DNA of 64,000 bases from Candidatus Nitrospira nitrificans (GTDB taxonomy: Bacteria; Nitrospirota; Nitrospiria; Nitrospirales; Nitrospiraceae): contig NZ_CZPZ01000001.1 of the NCBI RefSeq assembly GCF_001458775.1, forward strand, positions 310,001-374,000. The letters are read 5' to 3'. The notes under the pieces were generated by a model. It made no database searches and was not told the origin of the DNA. It worked only from the letters and a program-made list of their open reading frames with translations. Below are positions 8,667 through 18,999 of this stretch, in pieces. A program made the translations under genes and the position numbers. How positions within the stretch are numbered: the first letter of the stretch is position 1; the number at the start of each line of letters is the position of its first letter.

Positions 8667-9128
8667 ATGTCGATAGGGCTATTCATCCAGGGCTGGAGAC
8701 TTTCCCGAAACCAATCGATCGAGTCGTTATCAGACGCGGCAGGAATTTCGACGACGCTCCTTGAACAAATCGAAGCGGACCAAGCCGATCCTACAACCAG
8801 TACAATTGAAGCTCTTGCCTCCGCGCTTCGCATTCCGCCTTCTTGGCTGTTCGATAACCCTCAATCCTTTAAATGGCTCTTCACCGATTCAGCAGAGGAT
8901 GAAGAGCCGGATACCTCACAGATCGATCCGGTGACCGATCGGATCGTGGCCGGATCTCACTCCGATCGGTCACTCTATGTCCTCTTGACCATGCTCATGC
9001 AAGCCGGAGATCCCAAACTCCTGCGGGCCGCTGAGATGAGCCTGCGGAGTTTAGTCAAACAATCGCGTCAAGCGACTGTGCCATGGCAACAACGCCCCTC
9101 CGGGCACTTCGAACCGCCCAGCGATTAA
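8667..9128 (+). CDS. XRE-family helix-turn-helix protein, probably leaderless mRNA
   Basis: About 153 residues. The N-terminal 60 residues form a Cro/C1-type helix-turn-helix (LSRNQSIESLSDAAGISTTL, then LEQIEADQADPTTSTIEALA). The rest is an acidic linker and a helical C-terminal part (RSLYVLLTMLMQAGDPKLLR) that could mediate dimerisation. The frame opens at GTG 8652, but that codon lies inside the predicted -10 region, so ATG 8667 is chosen. No Shine-Dalgarno sequence is present, consistent with a leaderless transcript. Likely a local DNA-binding regulator, possibly of itself and of the divergent coiled-coil gene. Confidence 0.8.
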   Translation: MSIGLFIQGWRLSRNQSIESLSDAAGISTTLLEQIEADQADPTTSTIEALASALRIPPSWLFDNPQSFKWLFTDSAEDEEPDTSQIDPVTDRIVAGSHSDRSLYVLLTMLMQAGDPKLLRAAEMSLRSLVKQSRQATVPWQQRPSGHFEPPSD

Positions 9129-9171
9129 CGCAGCTATCTGATCCTAAGCCTGAGCCAGTCCCACACCTCCT

Positions 9172-12100
9172 CTATTGCCAACTTGCGGCGAGGATCGTCT
9201 GCACCTCCTGCGGGCGCTGCTCGATCGCGTGCTCCCACGTCAGTCCCGTTTGTTGCGTGAACGCCGCCATGGCGTGGATCAGTTGGTCCACCTGGGTGCT
9301 GAGCAAAACCTCCCCATTACCGGCGTGAATCATTTCAATGTGATTCGTCCTACCAAGATACCAGTCTTTCACCGTGACCTGATCGGTCGAGCCGTGAATG
9401 GCAAGCCGGAGGTCATGGGCCTGGCGACTGATCACGAGATCCAGGGGATCGATGGTCGTCTCCAAGAGGACACGGTCGTGGTTGCCTGCGAATGCATCGA
9501 CATCCTGAATGGTGTCCTGACCATCCCCTCGCGCGAACCGGTAGGTGTCGCTCCCTGAATTGCCGACCAACGTGTCATTGCCGAGCCCGCCGATGACGTG
9601 ATCGGCCCCGCTGCCCCCCATGAGCTGATCGTGGCCGGCGTCGCCGTCTAGGTAATCGTTTCCACTCCCTGCGGAGAGGGTATCGTCTCCCCCTCCACCC
9701 ACGAGCCGGTCGTGACCACTCCCTCCCAGGAGGACGTCATGCCCCATCCCCCCGTCCAGCGTATCATCACCGGACCCGGCGTCTAAAATATTGTTGCCGC
9801 GGTTGCCCACCAGCACGTTAGAAGCTGTGTTCCCCGCCCCGTTGATATTGGCCGACCCGGTCAGGATCAGATGTTCCATGTTCGGTCCAAGGATATAGGC
9901 AAGACTGCTTTCCACCGTATCGCTCCCTTGTGCTGCGTGCTCAATCACCATATCGCCCGCTCGATCCACGACATAGGTATCATCGCCTCCCCCACCGATC
10001 AGCACATCGCTCCCGAGACCGCCATCGAGCCGATCGTGCCCCGCTCCGCGCTGCAATGTATTGTTCGCACCGTTGCCCAGGAGCACGTTGTTCAAGGCAT
10101 TGCCGGTTCCACTGATCGCCGCGGTGCCGGTCAAGGTGAGATTCTCGAGATGGGCGCCCAGGGTATAGAGCAGGCTGCTGTGCACGGTGTCGATCCCGTC
10201 ATCGGCGAATTCGACGACGACGTCGCCAGGCCTATCTACCGTATAGGTGTCATGGCCCGGTCCGCCCTGCATCGTATCCACTCCCGTCCCTCCATCGAGC
10301 ACATCGTTCCCATGCCCCCCATTCAAGCGATCGTGTCCAGCCAGCCCGTTCAACGTATCGTCGCCTCGGCCACCGGTCAGCACATCGTTCCCCGGGGTAC
10401 CGACGAAGGTGTGGGGCAGGGGGCCAGAGATGGACAGCATGAAGAGGTCGGTGGCGCTGAGATGACCCTGGTCCGTCGCGGTGATGGTGATCTCCAGCAT
10501 CCCGGCCTCGCCGACGCCGGGCGTCCCGCTGAACGTGCGGGTGATCGGATCAAAGGTCAGCCACGTCGGCAGGGGGCTGCCGTCAGCGAGAGCGGCGCCA
10601 TAGGCGAGCGTATCGCCATGACTCACATCGGCATCGGTGAACGTCGTCGCGGGAACTGTGAAGGTAAAGAATGCATCTTCGGCGGCGGTCTGATCCAGCA
10701 CGGGAACCGCAACCCTCGGGGCGTGGTTCGGAGAATAGCGGTCACTCAGGTGCACCACATCGCCATCGGCGAACTCCAGCGCTGATACCACCAGGGACCC
10801 GTTCGCATGAGGGGGATCAAAATTGGCCAGTACCAGTCGATCAGTCCCGCTGCTGCCGACATGAATGGTCAAGGTTCGCGCAGCCTCATCCTGCACCAAG
10901 CTCACGTCGCTCTGACTGATGCCCGCCCCGAATTGAATGCGATTCCCTGCGCCGGGCAGCGCCACATCGTCAATAGTGTCAACGCCATCGCCGAGATTGA
11001 AGATGTACGTATCGTGGCCGCCGCCGCCGATCATCTGATCGTTGCCACGTCCGCCGGCCAAGATATCATCCCCCGCAAGCGCCGTGATCCGATCCACGAC
11101 GTTCGTGCCGGTCATGGAATCGTGGCCGTCAGTCCCGGTCAGATCAAACCCGCGCTGAACAAGCTGGTCGTAAGACAAAACTGTTCCATCAGCGAATCGG
11201 AAGGTTTCGATCGTATGCGACCCCAGGACGTTCGTCGGATCAAAATGAGTAAGATGGATCGCATCGCCCGTCGTGCCGACCTTAATCACCAATGAACCGA
11301 TCCCGAGACGCAGATCAGTTGGGGCGATCCCGGCCCCGAACTCCACGGTATTGTCTTCACCAGGCGCCGCCGTGTCGGAGATCGTGTCAATGCCGTCACC
11401 AAGATCATAGATATAGGTGTCGTCGCCAGAGCCGCCGGTGAGCGTATCATTCCCGATTCCACCGGCGATGATGTCGTTGCCGGCACCGGCATCCACGATG
11501 TCGTCGCCGCCGAGCGCATTGATCACGTCGTCTCCCGCTCCGGTCGTGATCGTGTCAGGCCCTTCTGTGACGGTCGGTCCGAAGAAACCGGCCAGGCTCG
11601 TTGTGGTGCCGTCCGCAAAGGCCAGAGTCTCAATGACGGGCGTGCCGTTCACACCGGCCAGATCGAAATTGTTCAACACCAGCCGGTCTGTCCCACCTGC
11701 GCCCACTTGAATGATGAGCGTCCGAGTGACCTCATCATGTGTGACCGTCAGATCGTTCCGGCTGATGCCCACTCCGAACTGAATCCGGTTTCCTTCACCG
11801 ACCACTGCGGCATCCTCAATCGTGTCGATCCCATCGCCGAGATTGAAGAGATAGGTGTCCTGGCCGGTCCCGCCCTGCAACAGATCCTCGTCAAGGCCGC
11901 CTTGCAGCCTGTCGTTCCCCGCCGCACCCTGCAAGACATTCGCGAGGCGATTCCCCTGAAGGACGTTGTCCAATTCATTCCCCGTTCCATTCGAGGTGCC
12001 AGGAATGGCGGAATCCACCAATTCCAGATTCTCGACATTCCCCGGAAGGGTATAGGTCACGGCACTGCGAACCCGGTCGGTCCCTTCGTCGACCCGTTCG

Positions 12101-15100
12101 ATGACCATTTCTTCCGCATGATAGAGGATATAGGTGTCATCACCCCGCCCACCCACTAACACATCATCGGCCTTGATGATCGCCGCATTCGTGATGGGGG
12201 CGATCAAGCCTGATGACTGGTAGACGCCGCCGACCGGAACAAGCGTGTCATTCCCGTCGCCACCGATCAGAATGTCGCTGCCGGAATCGTCCCGGCTCAC
12301 CGGCATGGAACGCAAGAACCCACCAATCAGCACATCGTTCCCATGACTTCCATCCAATGTATTGGAGGCTGGTCCCGCTGTGATCACGTTGTCGAGAGAG
12401 TTGCCGGTTATCACGTGGCCCGAAAACTCGGCCTGCTCGACGTGGTCCGGCAAAACATATCCCTCAGGCAGATCCCCCGTGACAGTATCCACGCCCCCAT
12501 GCGGGTCCTCGATAATGACGTCGTCTCCGGCGAAATCGATCGAATAGCGATCATCGCCGGCGCCACCGATCAACGTATCGCTCCCATTTGAGGAGAAAAA
12601 GACATCAGGACCGGCGGTGCCACTCAGCAAGTCGTTTCCAGCGGTTCCCAGAATCGTGGTGGCCGATTCCCGAACCGTGGCCACGTTTTTCCAATCTGGA
12701 CTGACGAAAGACGGGCCGGTCACTATCCGCTGGTTAACGGCAGCGAGATCCCAGGTCGTCCCATCGTCAAACCGGATCAGCGGAGGCGCACTCAGGTGAA
12801 AATAGCTCTGTATATAAAGGGCATCGGTCGAGCCGAGAATGCCAAGAACCAATCCGTTCGGCTGGAAGTTTCCGGAATGGAAGTACTGAGCAGCGGCCAT
12901 ATCGTTCGGGGTAATCCCCGCCTTCAACTGAACGACATCTCCGACACCGGAATCAATGACCCGATCCCATCCAGACCCATGACCGAACAGATAGGTGTCG
13001 CCTCCCGCTCCACCTTCGAGGCGGTCATTGCCTCCGGCTCCATCAAGCACGTTGCCCGCACTATTGCCGACGATCCGGTTATCCAGTTGATTGCCGGTCC
13101 CAGACGTGGTCCCCGTCCCCGTAAGCCACAACTCCTCCACGTGATCAATCAGCGTATAGCTGATCGCGCTTTCAACCGTATCGATGCCGTCCACCGCCGT
13201 TTCGACGACGACGTCCCCTGCATCGTCGACCACGTAGGTGTCGTTCCCGGCCTGTCCACGCATCACATCGGCCCCCACCCCCCCATCCAACCGATTCACG
13301 CCGCGATTGCCCGTCAGCGTATTCTCGAGCTCGTTGCCCATGGCATCAATCGACATCGGTGACAACTGATTCCCGATGAGCGAGCGATCCGAATCGAGCA
13401 GGGTGAGCTGCTCCACATGGGAGCCCAACTGATAACTCTGCGCCGTCATGACCGTATCGATCCCTTGCCCAGCCGACTCGGTCACGATTTCCAGGCCCTT
13501 CAGCACGTACGTATCGTGGCCCGCGCCACCGGCCAACCAGCTCATCGACCCGTTGCCGGTCAGCACATTGTCCAGCGCATTGCCGGTCCCCTTGATGGCC
13601 GCCACGCCGGTGAGTGTGAGGTTCTCGACATGGGCGCCGAGCGCGTAACTTTGATCACTCTGCACGGTGTCGAGACCTTCGTGCGCCTGTTCCACCACCG
13701 TATCGCCCATGCCGACCACATAGGTGTCGTGGCCGGCCCCGCCGGCCAGAATATTCGTGGCGCTATTACCAATGAGGAGGTTGTCCAGGACATTCCCCGT
13801 GCCGTTGATGGCACCGAGACCGGTCAAGGTCAGGTGCTCAACGTTCTCCCCGAGCGTATGCGTGACGGAACTGTGCACGGCATCGATGCCTTCGTTCAGA
13901 TTCTCCGTGACCTCATCGCCTGTGGCATCCGCCACATACACATCGTCGCCGGGACCGCCGACCATCGTATCGATGCCCGTCCCACCGTCGAGATAATCGT
14001 CGCCTGCCAGTCCCGTCAGGTGGTCGTCACCCGCGAAGCCCATGAGCAGATCGTCGGCGGCAGTCCCATCAAGCCCGTCAGGACCCGCTGTGCCCGTGAC
14101 ACGGCTTTGCACCGACTCAGCCAGAAAGGCCGCATCCCAGACTGTCCCATCGGCAAACCGCACTACCTCGATCCGGAAGGGGTCCGCCAAAAAGAATTCC
14201 GAGACCGTCACCCGATCTGTTGTGCCGGTGATCGTCAGCTCGAGATCGTCGCCCGATCGCGTCACCGTCACCTCACTGGGCAAGACATCGGCGGCCCATT
14301 CAATCGTATCCGACGTGCCCGCTCGATCAATAATCGTGTCCTGCCCTGACCCACGTCCAAAGATATATCGATCATCGCCACCCTTGCCTTCCAACCGGTC
14401 ATTGCCCTCCCCTCCGACGAACCGATCGTCGGCATTCGTCCCGGTTAGGGTCTCGTCTCCGGACGTGCCGCCGATCTCAATCCCACGCTCCAACAATTGG
14501 GCGTAGCTGAGGCTCGTGCCGTCCGTGAACCGGAAAGTCTCCACGGCGTGCGGCCCCAAGACATTGTCACGATCGAGGCCGGTGAGCCACAGTTGCTCCC
14601 CCCCGCTGCCAATACGGATGACGAGATCCTGGCCCGTCGGGGAGTTGATGGAGTCTTGCACGAGGCTCAGCGTCAGCATCGACGACGCAATGCCGGCGCC
14701 GAACGTGACCTCATTTCCTTCAGCCACCGATGCCGCATCGACAATCGTGTCGAGGCCGTCACCGAGGTTGAACCGATAGTGATCGTGCCCCGCTCCGCCG
14801 AATAATTGATCGTTTCCGGCTCTGCCCACGAACCGGTCCTCAATGCTGGTCCCAAACAAACGATCATCGCCCGCCGTACCCACAATATCGATGCCCCGCG
14901 CCAACAGATCGGCATAGCTCAGCACTGTGCCGTCCGCGGTCTGGAAACGATCGATATCATGCGTGTCGGTAATGCTGTTCCGCCGCGTATTCCCCAACAG
15001 AACACCCTGCGTCGGATCGCCGGCACCGACGACGATGGAGCCCCCACTCACCATGAGCCGTAGGTCAACCGAGGCGAGGCCAGAGCCGAACGACAGCACA

Positions 15101-18100
15101 TTCTCCTCGCCCACTTCGGCGGTATCGACCACGACATCAAGACCATCTCCGACGCGGTACACATAGGTGTCGTTCCCGCTGCCGCCGTCGAGCTGATCAT
15201 CACCCGTGCCACCGAGCAAGGTGTCCGCGCCCGACCCTCCTGACAAGGCATCGTTCCCGGCGCCGCCGTGCAGGAGGTCATTGAGACTCGTGCCAGTGAG
15301 CGGATCCCCACCGGTCCCCCCGGCTATCACACGGCCGGTCACCGTGGCATTGGCCAACAGGGTTGGATCCAGGCCTAACCCCCGTGCGACGAGGTCGGCA
15401 TGGGTAACGATTGTCCCGTCGGCAAATTGATAATCGGCAATTGCCGAGGGCGCCAGCGCGTCGTGGGCATTAAAGCCGGTAATGGCCACGTGATCGCCAC
15501 CAGATCCGATGTGCAGGACCAGCGCAGTGGGAGCGAGCCCGACATGCAAGTCCTCAGGCGTGACCCCTGCATCGAACACGACACGATTGCCTTCCCCGGC
15601 GTGATCGGTCATCACATCGGCGCCCTCTCCAACCCCAACATGATAGAAATCCCGACCTCCCCCGCCAAGGAGCAGATCATTGCCAGTCCCGCCAATGAGC
15701 ACATCATCGCCGGCGTCCCCTGCAAGCTGATCATCGCCGTCATCGCCCCACAGGGTGTCGTCCCCGGCGTCACCAAAGAGGACATCCCTCCCGGCTTCGC
15801 CGAGCAGGGTATCGGTGCCGTCGCCGCCTTGCAGTTGATCGTTCCCCTCTCCACCGAACAGGGTATCGTTCGCGCCGTCGCCGAGGAGGAGGTCGTTGCC
15901 TAGTCCTCCGACCAGTTGATCGAGCCCTGCCCCGCCGCTCAATTGATCGTCTCCCTCCTCGCCAACCACGGTATCGTCCGCGTCCCCGCCGAGGAGCCGA
16001 TCGTTGCCCAGCCCGCCCACCAGCAGATCCTGTCCTGCTCCGCCCTGCAGCTCGTCGTTGCCCTCCTCGCCGAACAGGTGATCGTCCCCCTCCTGACCGG
16101 CGAGGACATCCACGCCGGCTTCACCGAGGAGCACATCGTCGCCGTTACCGCCTTGGAGATGGTCATCCCCGAGCCCCCCATACAGCTGGTCATCTCCCTC
16201 CTGGCCAAAGAGACGGTCGTGGTCGCTGCCGCCGTTAAGTAGATCGTTCCCCCCGCCCCCATGTAGTTCGTCCACCCCGGCGCCCCCGTCGAGCGTATCG
16301 TCGAATCCGAGTGTTGGATTGTTGGCATAGTCGCCGACAAGCAGGTCGTCGCCCTCCCCGCCGAAGAGCGCATCCTTGCCCCCGCCGCCCACAAGCTGGT
16401 CAGTCCCTCCTCCCCCTTCCAGCCAATCATCCCCTTCCTGAATCACCCCGACTTGTTGATCGTCGCCCCAGAGCTCGTCCGCCCCATCGCCGCCCAGGAG
16501 GACGTCGTCCTTCCCACCGCCAAACAGCCGATCGGTCCCTCCACCGCCATCCAACAAGTCTTCCCCGTCCACGGTGGGATTCCAGGGTAGAGTCGCGTTC
16601 AACAGATTATCGCCGCTCAGTAAATCATCACCGAGACCGCCCAGTAGGATATCGTCGCCCGCAAACCCCGCTAGGCCATCGTGGCCCTCCCCGCCATCGA
16701 GATAATCATTGCCGGTGCTGGTCCAGGCCGCGCCATCGACCAGGATCCCTTCGCCGGACAACTGATCGTCCCCGGCTCCGCCGATCAGCTGATCATGGCC
16801 AGATCCCCCCAGCAAGATATCGAGCCCCTCTCCCCCGTCCAGGTAGTCGTTCCCAATTTCATCCGCCAGCGCGCCGGTTCCCACCAACACATCGTTGCCG
16901 AGGCCACCAGAGAGGACATCATCGCCCTCGCCCCCTTGGAGTTCGTCATCCCCCGCGCCGCCGTCCAAGAGATCCTGGCCCTTGTTCCCCTGCAGCACAT
17001 CATGGCCTCCGCCGCCAAACAACTGATCGTTGCCCAGGTCAGCCGTGATCTGGTCGCTCCGACTGCCACCGGTCAGCACGTAGTTGACCTCGCCGAATCG
17101 CGCAATGTTCCAGGCACTGCCGTCCGGATTTTCGGGAGTGAAGACCACGGTCGGAAACCCGTTGCTCCCGGAGTCAATCGTGGGCGCCTCGGGCGTGGCC
17201 GTATGGGGCGCGTCGGCCAGCTTGATACCGAGCGCACCGCCATCAAAATCGAAGTTCTTGATCGTTACCGTATGATTGATGACGAGATCCGTGCCGTGCT
17301 TCACATAGGTGAATTGGCCATCGAGGCTCTGGTACGTGCCCGCAGGGTCTGTCTCGCGCCGGATCCCGCCGACAAGAACCGCCCCGCCGAACCGAATGCT
17401 GCCCAGCTGATCGAAGTCCTCGATGGTGTCATGGCCTTGGCCGGTGACATAGGTGTAGTGATCAGAGCCGGTCCCTCCTTCCAATCGGTCATCCCCGAGA
17501 CCGCCGTTCAGGCGATCGTTGCCTGTACCACCGTTGAGAGTGTCTGTCCCTTGCTGGCCGAGGAGAATATCGCTCTCGCTGCCGCCATCAAGGGTATCGT
17601 CGTCGGAGCCGCCCTCGAGGTAGTCTTGCCCCGCTCCGCCTGAAAGAGTATCGTTGCCGCCGCCTCCGTATAAATGGTCGTTCCCTGACCGCCCCACTAG
17701 CTCTCGGCCTGCAAAATCGCCAAAGATGATGGCCTCCGTTGCAGTCGCACCTCGCTCGTTGGTGAATCCGGTAAGCTGATCTTCGTACAGCGTCGTACTC
17801 CGGTTCACCGGGGTCCCATCGGCTAATCCATACGTGTGTTTTTCCGCTAGGAGGTCCGCCCGATCGGACAGGTACAACGCCGTCACGGTGCCCTGGCCCG
17901 TGTGGGCATCATACAGATCGAGGGCACCCCCAACGTTGTGTTGGCCATAATCCACACCGGTGATGACGAACGGGTTCAGCTCGCGCAGGGCATACCGATA
18001 GGCTATACCATCGGACGATGAGCTCGTGGCAAGACTGGCCGCCGTCTGCTCGGTGCCGACCAGACTCACGACCTGGTAGGGACTGACAGCCGGCAAGCTG

Positions 18101-18999
18101 CCGCGAAGCGCAATGAGGTTGGTGTAGTACGCGTCGCGATCGCCCACTGGGGTGGGCGTCGCCGTCGGTCTCTGGAACACCTTGCGGAGGGCGTCGAGGC
18201 TGGTTTCTAAACTGGTGGTCGCGGTCGCGGAGACCGTGCTGAGAAGGGTCGTCACCGTTGGCGCTGAAACGGTTGGATCAATCTGGTGCATAAGATCGTA
18301 GAACGCCAAGGCATCGACTAAAGACCGGACGCTATGATTGGTCAGTGGATTGAGGCTCGTTTCGATAAACGCATGTTCTGGCTCTCCAATTTGGCGGCCC
18401 TGACTAGAAACAAAGGAGGGGCCCTGCGCAATGATGTTTGCAATCAAACTGTCAGGTACGGAAGCCCCTGCAACACCCAATGAACCAAACGGATTGATCA
18501 GAACCCCACCGAAGCCCGGCGCATTGTAGGTATAGGCATGGGACACAGTGAGCGAGTGATCGACGGTGAAGGCCTGCGCCAGGAAGCCGCCCAATGAATG
18601 CCCGGTGACAGTCAGCGTGTCCGTAGAGAGCAGTTTGCCTTCAACGATGAGTTGTGAGTAGAACATGTTCAAAGAGGCATACTGGTCGGCCATGCCGAAC
18701 AGGCCGATCTGCAAATCCGAAATGAGAAGGTCCACGATGTCATTCGTTCCACGAATCGCAAGAATCTTCTCGCTCGTGCCGTTCCGTTGAAACAATGTCG
18801 CAGAAAATCCCGTCGAACTGTCGTTCAAGGTGCTGACAATCGCGTAGCGATTCGCAAACTCGGTGGCCTGAAGCGATCCAAAGCCCCTGGCTTTCAAGGC
18901 TTGGACGTAGAGATCTTGCGGCATTCCGACGGACAAATTGGCATAGGCCGCATCGGACAGTTGGGCATGTTCATAATACGTGCGGATTACCTCACTCAT
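9172..18999 (-). CDS. Giant RTX calcium-binding protein with lipase-like N-terminal domain
   Basis: 3275 residues from ATG 18999. An in-frame extension to 19197 overlaps the preceding gene and lacks a start signal. Residues 1-270 resemble a class 3 lipase-type alpha/beta hydrolase, with nucleophile elbow TGHSLGGFLAQ near 133 and a candidate catalytic His in NPLTNHSVRSL. Glycine/aspartate RTX nonapeptides begin near 435 and run densely from about 640 to 1110. About ten modules of the type GDGIDTIEDA...FADGT (hemolysin-type calcium-binding related) alternate with about eight of the type VENLTLTG...GTGNALDN. One cadherin/Ig-like domain lies near 2750-2850 (WLTFDPITRTFSGTPG). I found no cysteine, as usual for type I secretion substrates. 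No HlyB/HlyD genes are nearby. Likely role: a secreted or surface-bound lipase-like adhesin or toxin. Confidence 0.9.
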   Translation of the reverse strand: MSEVIRTYYEHAQLSDAAYANLSVGMPQDLYVQALKARGFGSLQATEFANRYAIVSTLNDSSTGFSATLFQRNGTSEKILAIRGTNDIVDLLISDLQIGLFGMADQYASLNMFYSQLIVEGKLLSTDTLTVTGHSLGGFLAQAFTVDHSLTVSHAYTYNAPGFGGVLINPFGSLGVAGASVPDSLIANIIAQGPSFVSSQGRQIGEPEHAFIETSLNPLTNHSVRSLVDALAFYDLMHQIDPTVSAPTVTTLLSTVSATATTSLETSLDALRKVFQRPTATPTPVGDRDAYYTNLIALRGSLPAVSPYQVVSLVGTEQTAASLATSSSSDGIAYRYALRELNPFVITGVDYGQHNVGGALDLYDAHTGQGTVTALYLSDRADLLAEKHTYGLADGTPVNRSTTLYEDQLTGFTNERGATATEAIIFGDFAGRELVGRSGNDHLYGGGGNDTLSGGAGQDYLEGGSDDDTLDGGSESDILLGQQGTDTLNGGTGNDRLNGGLGDDRLEGGTGSDHYTYVTGQGHDTIEDFDQLGSIRFGGAVLVGGIRRETDPAGTYQSLDGQFTYVKHGTDLVINHTVTIKNFDFDGGALGIKLADAPHTATPEAPTIDSGSNGFPTVVFTPENPDGSAWNIARFGEVNYVLTGGSRSDQITADLGNDQLFGGGGHDVLQGNKGQDLLDGGAGDDELQGGEGDDVLSGGLGNDVLVGTGALADEIGNDYLDGGEGLDILLGGSGHDQLIGGAGDDQLSGEGILVDGAAWTSTGNDYLDGGEGHDGLAGFAGDDILLGGLGDDLLSGDNLLNATLPWNPTVDGEDLLDGGGGTDRLFGGGKDDVLLGGDGADELWGDDQQVGVIQEGDDWLEGGGGTDQLVGGGGKDALFGGEGDDLLVGDYANNPTLGFDDTLDGGAGVDELHGGGGNDLLNGGSDHDRLFGQEGDDQLYGGLGDDHLQGGNGDDVLLGEAGVDVLAGQEGDDHLFGEEGNDELQGGAGQDLLVGGLGNDRLLGGDADDTVVGEEGDDQLSGGAGLDQLVGGLGNDLLLGDGANDTLFGGEGNDQLQGGDGTDTLLGEAGRDVLFGDAGDDTLWGDDGDDQLAGDAGDDVLIGGTGNDLLLGGGGRDFYHVGVGEGADVMTDHAGEGNRVVFDAGVTPEDLHVGLAPTALVLHIGSGGDHVAITGFNAHDALAPSAIADYQFADGTIVTHADLVARGLGLDPTLLANATVTGRVIAGGTGGDPLTGTSLNDLLHGGAGNDALSGGSGADTLLGGTGDDQLDGGSGNDTYVYRVGDGLDVVVDTAEVGEENVLSFGSGLASVDLRLMVSGGSIVVGAGDPTQGVLLGNTRRNSITDTHDIDRFQTADGTVLSYADLLARGIDIVGTAGDDRLFGTSIEDRFVGRAGNDQLFGGAGHDHYRFNLGDGLDTIVDAASVAEGNEVTFGAGIASSMLTLSLVQDSINSPTGQDLVIRIGSGGEQLWLTGLDRDNVLGPHAVETFRFTDGTSLSYAQLLERGIEIGGTSGDETLTGTNADDRFVGGEGNDRLEGKGGDDRYIFGRGSGQDTIIDRAGTSDTIEWAADVLPSEVTVTRSGDDLELTITGTTDRVTVSEFFLADPFRIEVVRFADGTVWDAAFLAESVQSRVTGTAGPDGLDGTAADDLLMGFAGDDHLTGLAGDDYLDGGTGIDTMVGGPGDDVYVADATGDEVTENLNEGIDAVHSSVTHTLGENVEHLTLTGLGAINGTGNVLDNLLIGNSATNILAGGAGHDTYVVGMGDTVVEQAHEGLDTVQSDQSYALGAHVENLTLTGVAAIKGTGNALDNVLTGNGSMSWLAGGAGHDTYVLKGLEIVTESAGQGIDTVMTAQSYQLGSHVEQLTLLDSDRSLIGNQLSPMSIDAMGNELENTLTGNRGVNRLDGGVGADVMRGQAGNDTYVVDDAGDVVVETAVDGIDTVESAISYTLIDHVEELWLTGTGTTSGTGNQLDNRIVGNSAGNVLDGAGGNDRLEGGAGGDTYLFGHGSGWDRVIDSGVGDVVQLKAGITPNDMAAAQYFHSGNFQPNGLVLGILGSTDALYIQSYFHLSAPPLIRFDDGTTWDLAAVNQRIVTGPSFVSPDWKNVATVRESATTILGTAGNDLLSGTAGPDVFFSSNGSDTLIGGAGDDRYSIDFAGDDVIIEDPHGGVDTVTGDLPEGYVLPDHVEQAEFSGHVITGNSLDNVITAGPASNTLDGSHGNDVLIGGFLRSMPVSRDDSGSDILIGGDGNDTLVPVGGVYQSSGLIAPITNAAIIKADDVLVGGRGDDTYILYHAEEMVIERVDEGTDRVRSAVTYTLPGNVENLELVDSAIPGTSNGTGNELDNVLQGNRLANVLQGAAGNDRLQGGLDEDLLQGGTGQDTYLFNLGDGIDTIEDAAVVGEGNRIQFGVGISRNDLTVTHDEVTRTLIIQVGAGGTDRLVLNNFDLAGVNGTPVIETLAFADGTTTSLAGFFGPTVTEGPDTITTGAGDDVINALGGDDIVDAGAGNDIIAGGIGNDTLTGGSGDDTYIYDLGDGIDTISDTAAPGEDNTVEFGAGIAPTDLRLGIGSLVIKVGTTGDAIHLTHFDPTNVLGSHTIETFRFADGTVLSYDQLVQRGFDLTGTDGHDSMTGTNVVDRITALAGDDILAGGRGNDQMIGGGGHDTYIFNLGDGVDTIDDVALPGAGNRIQFGAGISQSDVSLVQDEAARTLTIHVGSSGTDRLVLANFDPPHANGSLVVSALEFADGDVVHLSDRYSPNHAPRVAVPVLDQTAAEDAFFTFTVPATTFTDADVSHGDTLAYGAALADGSPLPTWLTFDPITRTFSGTPGVGEAGMLEITITATDQGHLSATDLFMLSISGPLPHTFVGTPGNDVLTGGRGDDTLNGLAGHDRLNGGHGNDVLDGGTGVDTMQGGPGHDTYTVDRPGDVVVEFADDGIDTVHSSLLYTLGAHLENLTLTGTAAISGTGNALNNVLLGNGANNTLQRGAGHDRLDGGLGSDVLIGGGGDDTYVVDRAGDMVIEHAAQGSDTVESSLAYILGPNMEHLILTGSANINGAGNTASNVLVGNRGNNILDAGSGDDTLDGGMGHDVLLGGSGHDRLVGGGGDDTLSAGSGNDYLDGDAGHDQLMGGSGADHVIGGLGNDTLVGNSGSDTYRFARGDGQDTIQDVDAFAGNHDRVLLETTIDPLDLVISRQAHDLRLAIHGSTDQVTVKDWYLGRTNHIEMIHAGNGEVLLSTQVDQLIHAMAAFTQQTGLTWEHAIEQRPQEVQTILAASWQ

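Noticed and set aside
9871-17643. Several long plus-strand frames opposite the RTX gene, some with Ile/Val/Ala-rich periodicity
   Set aside because: The periodic composition mirrors the GGxGxD codon repeats of the real gene on the other strand.
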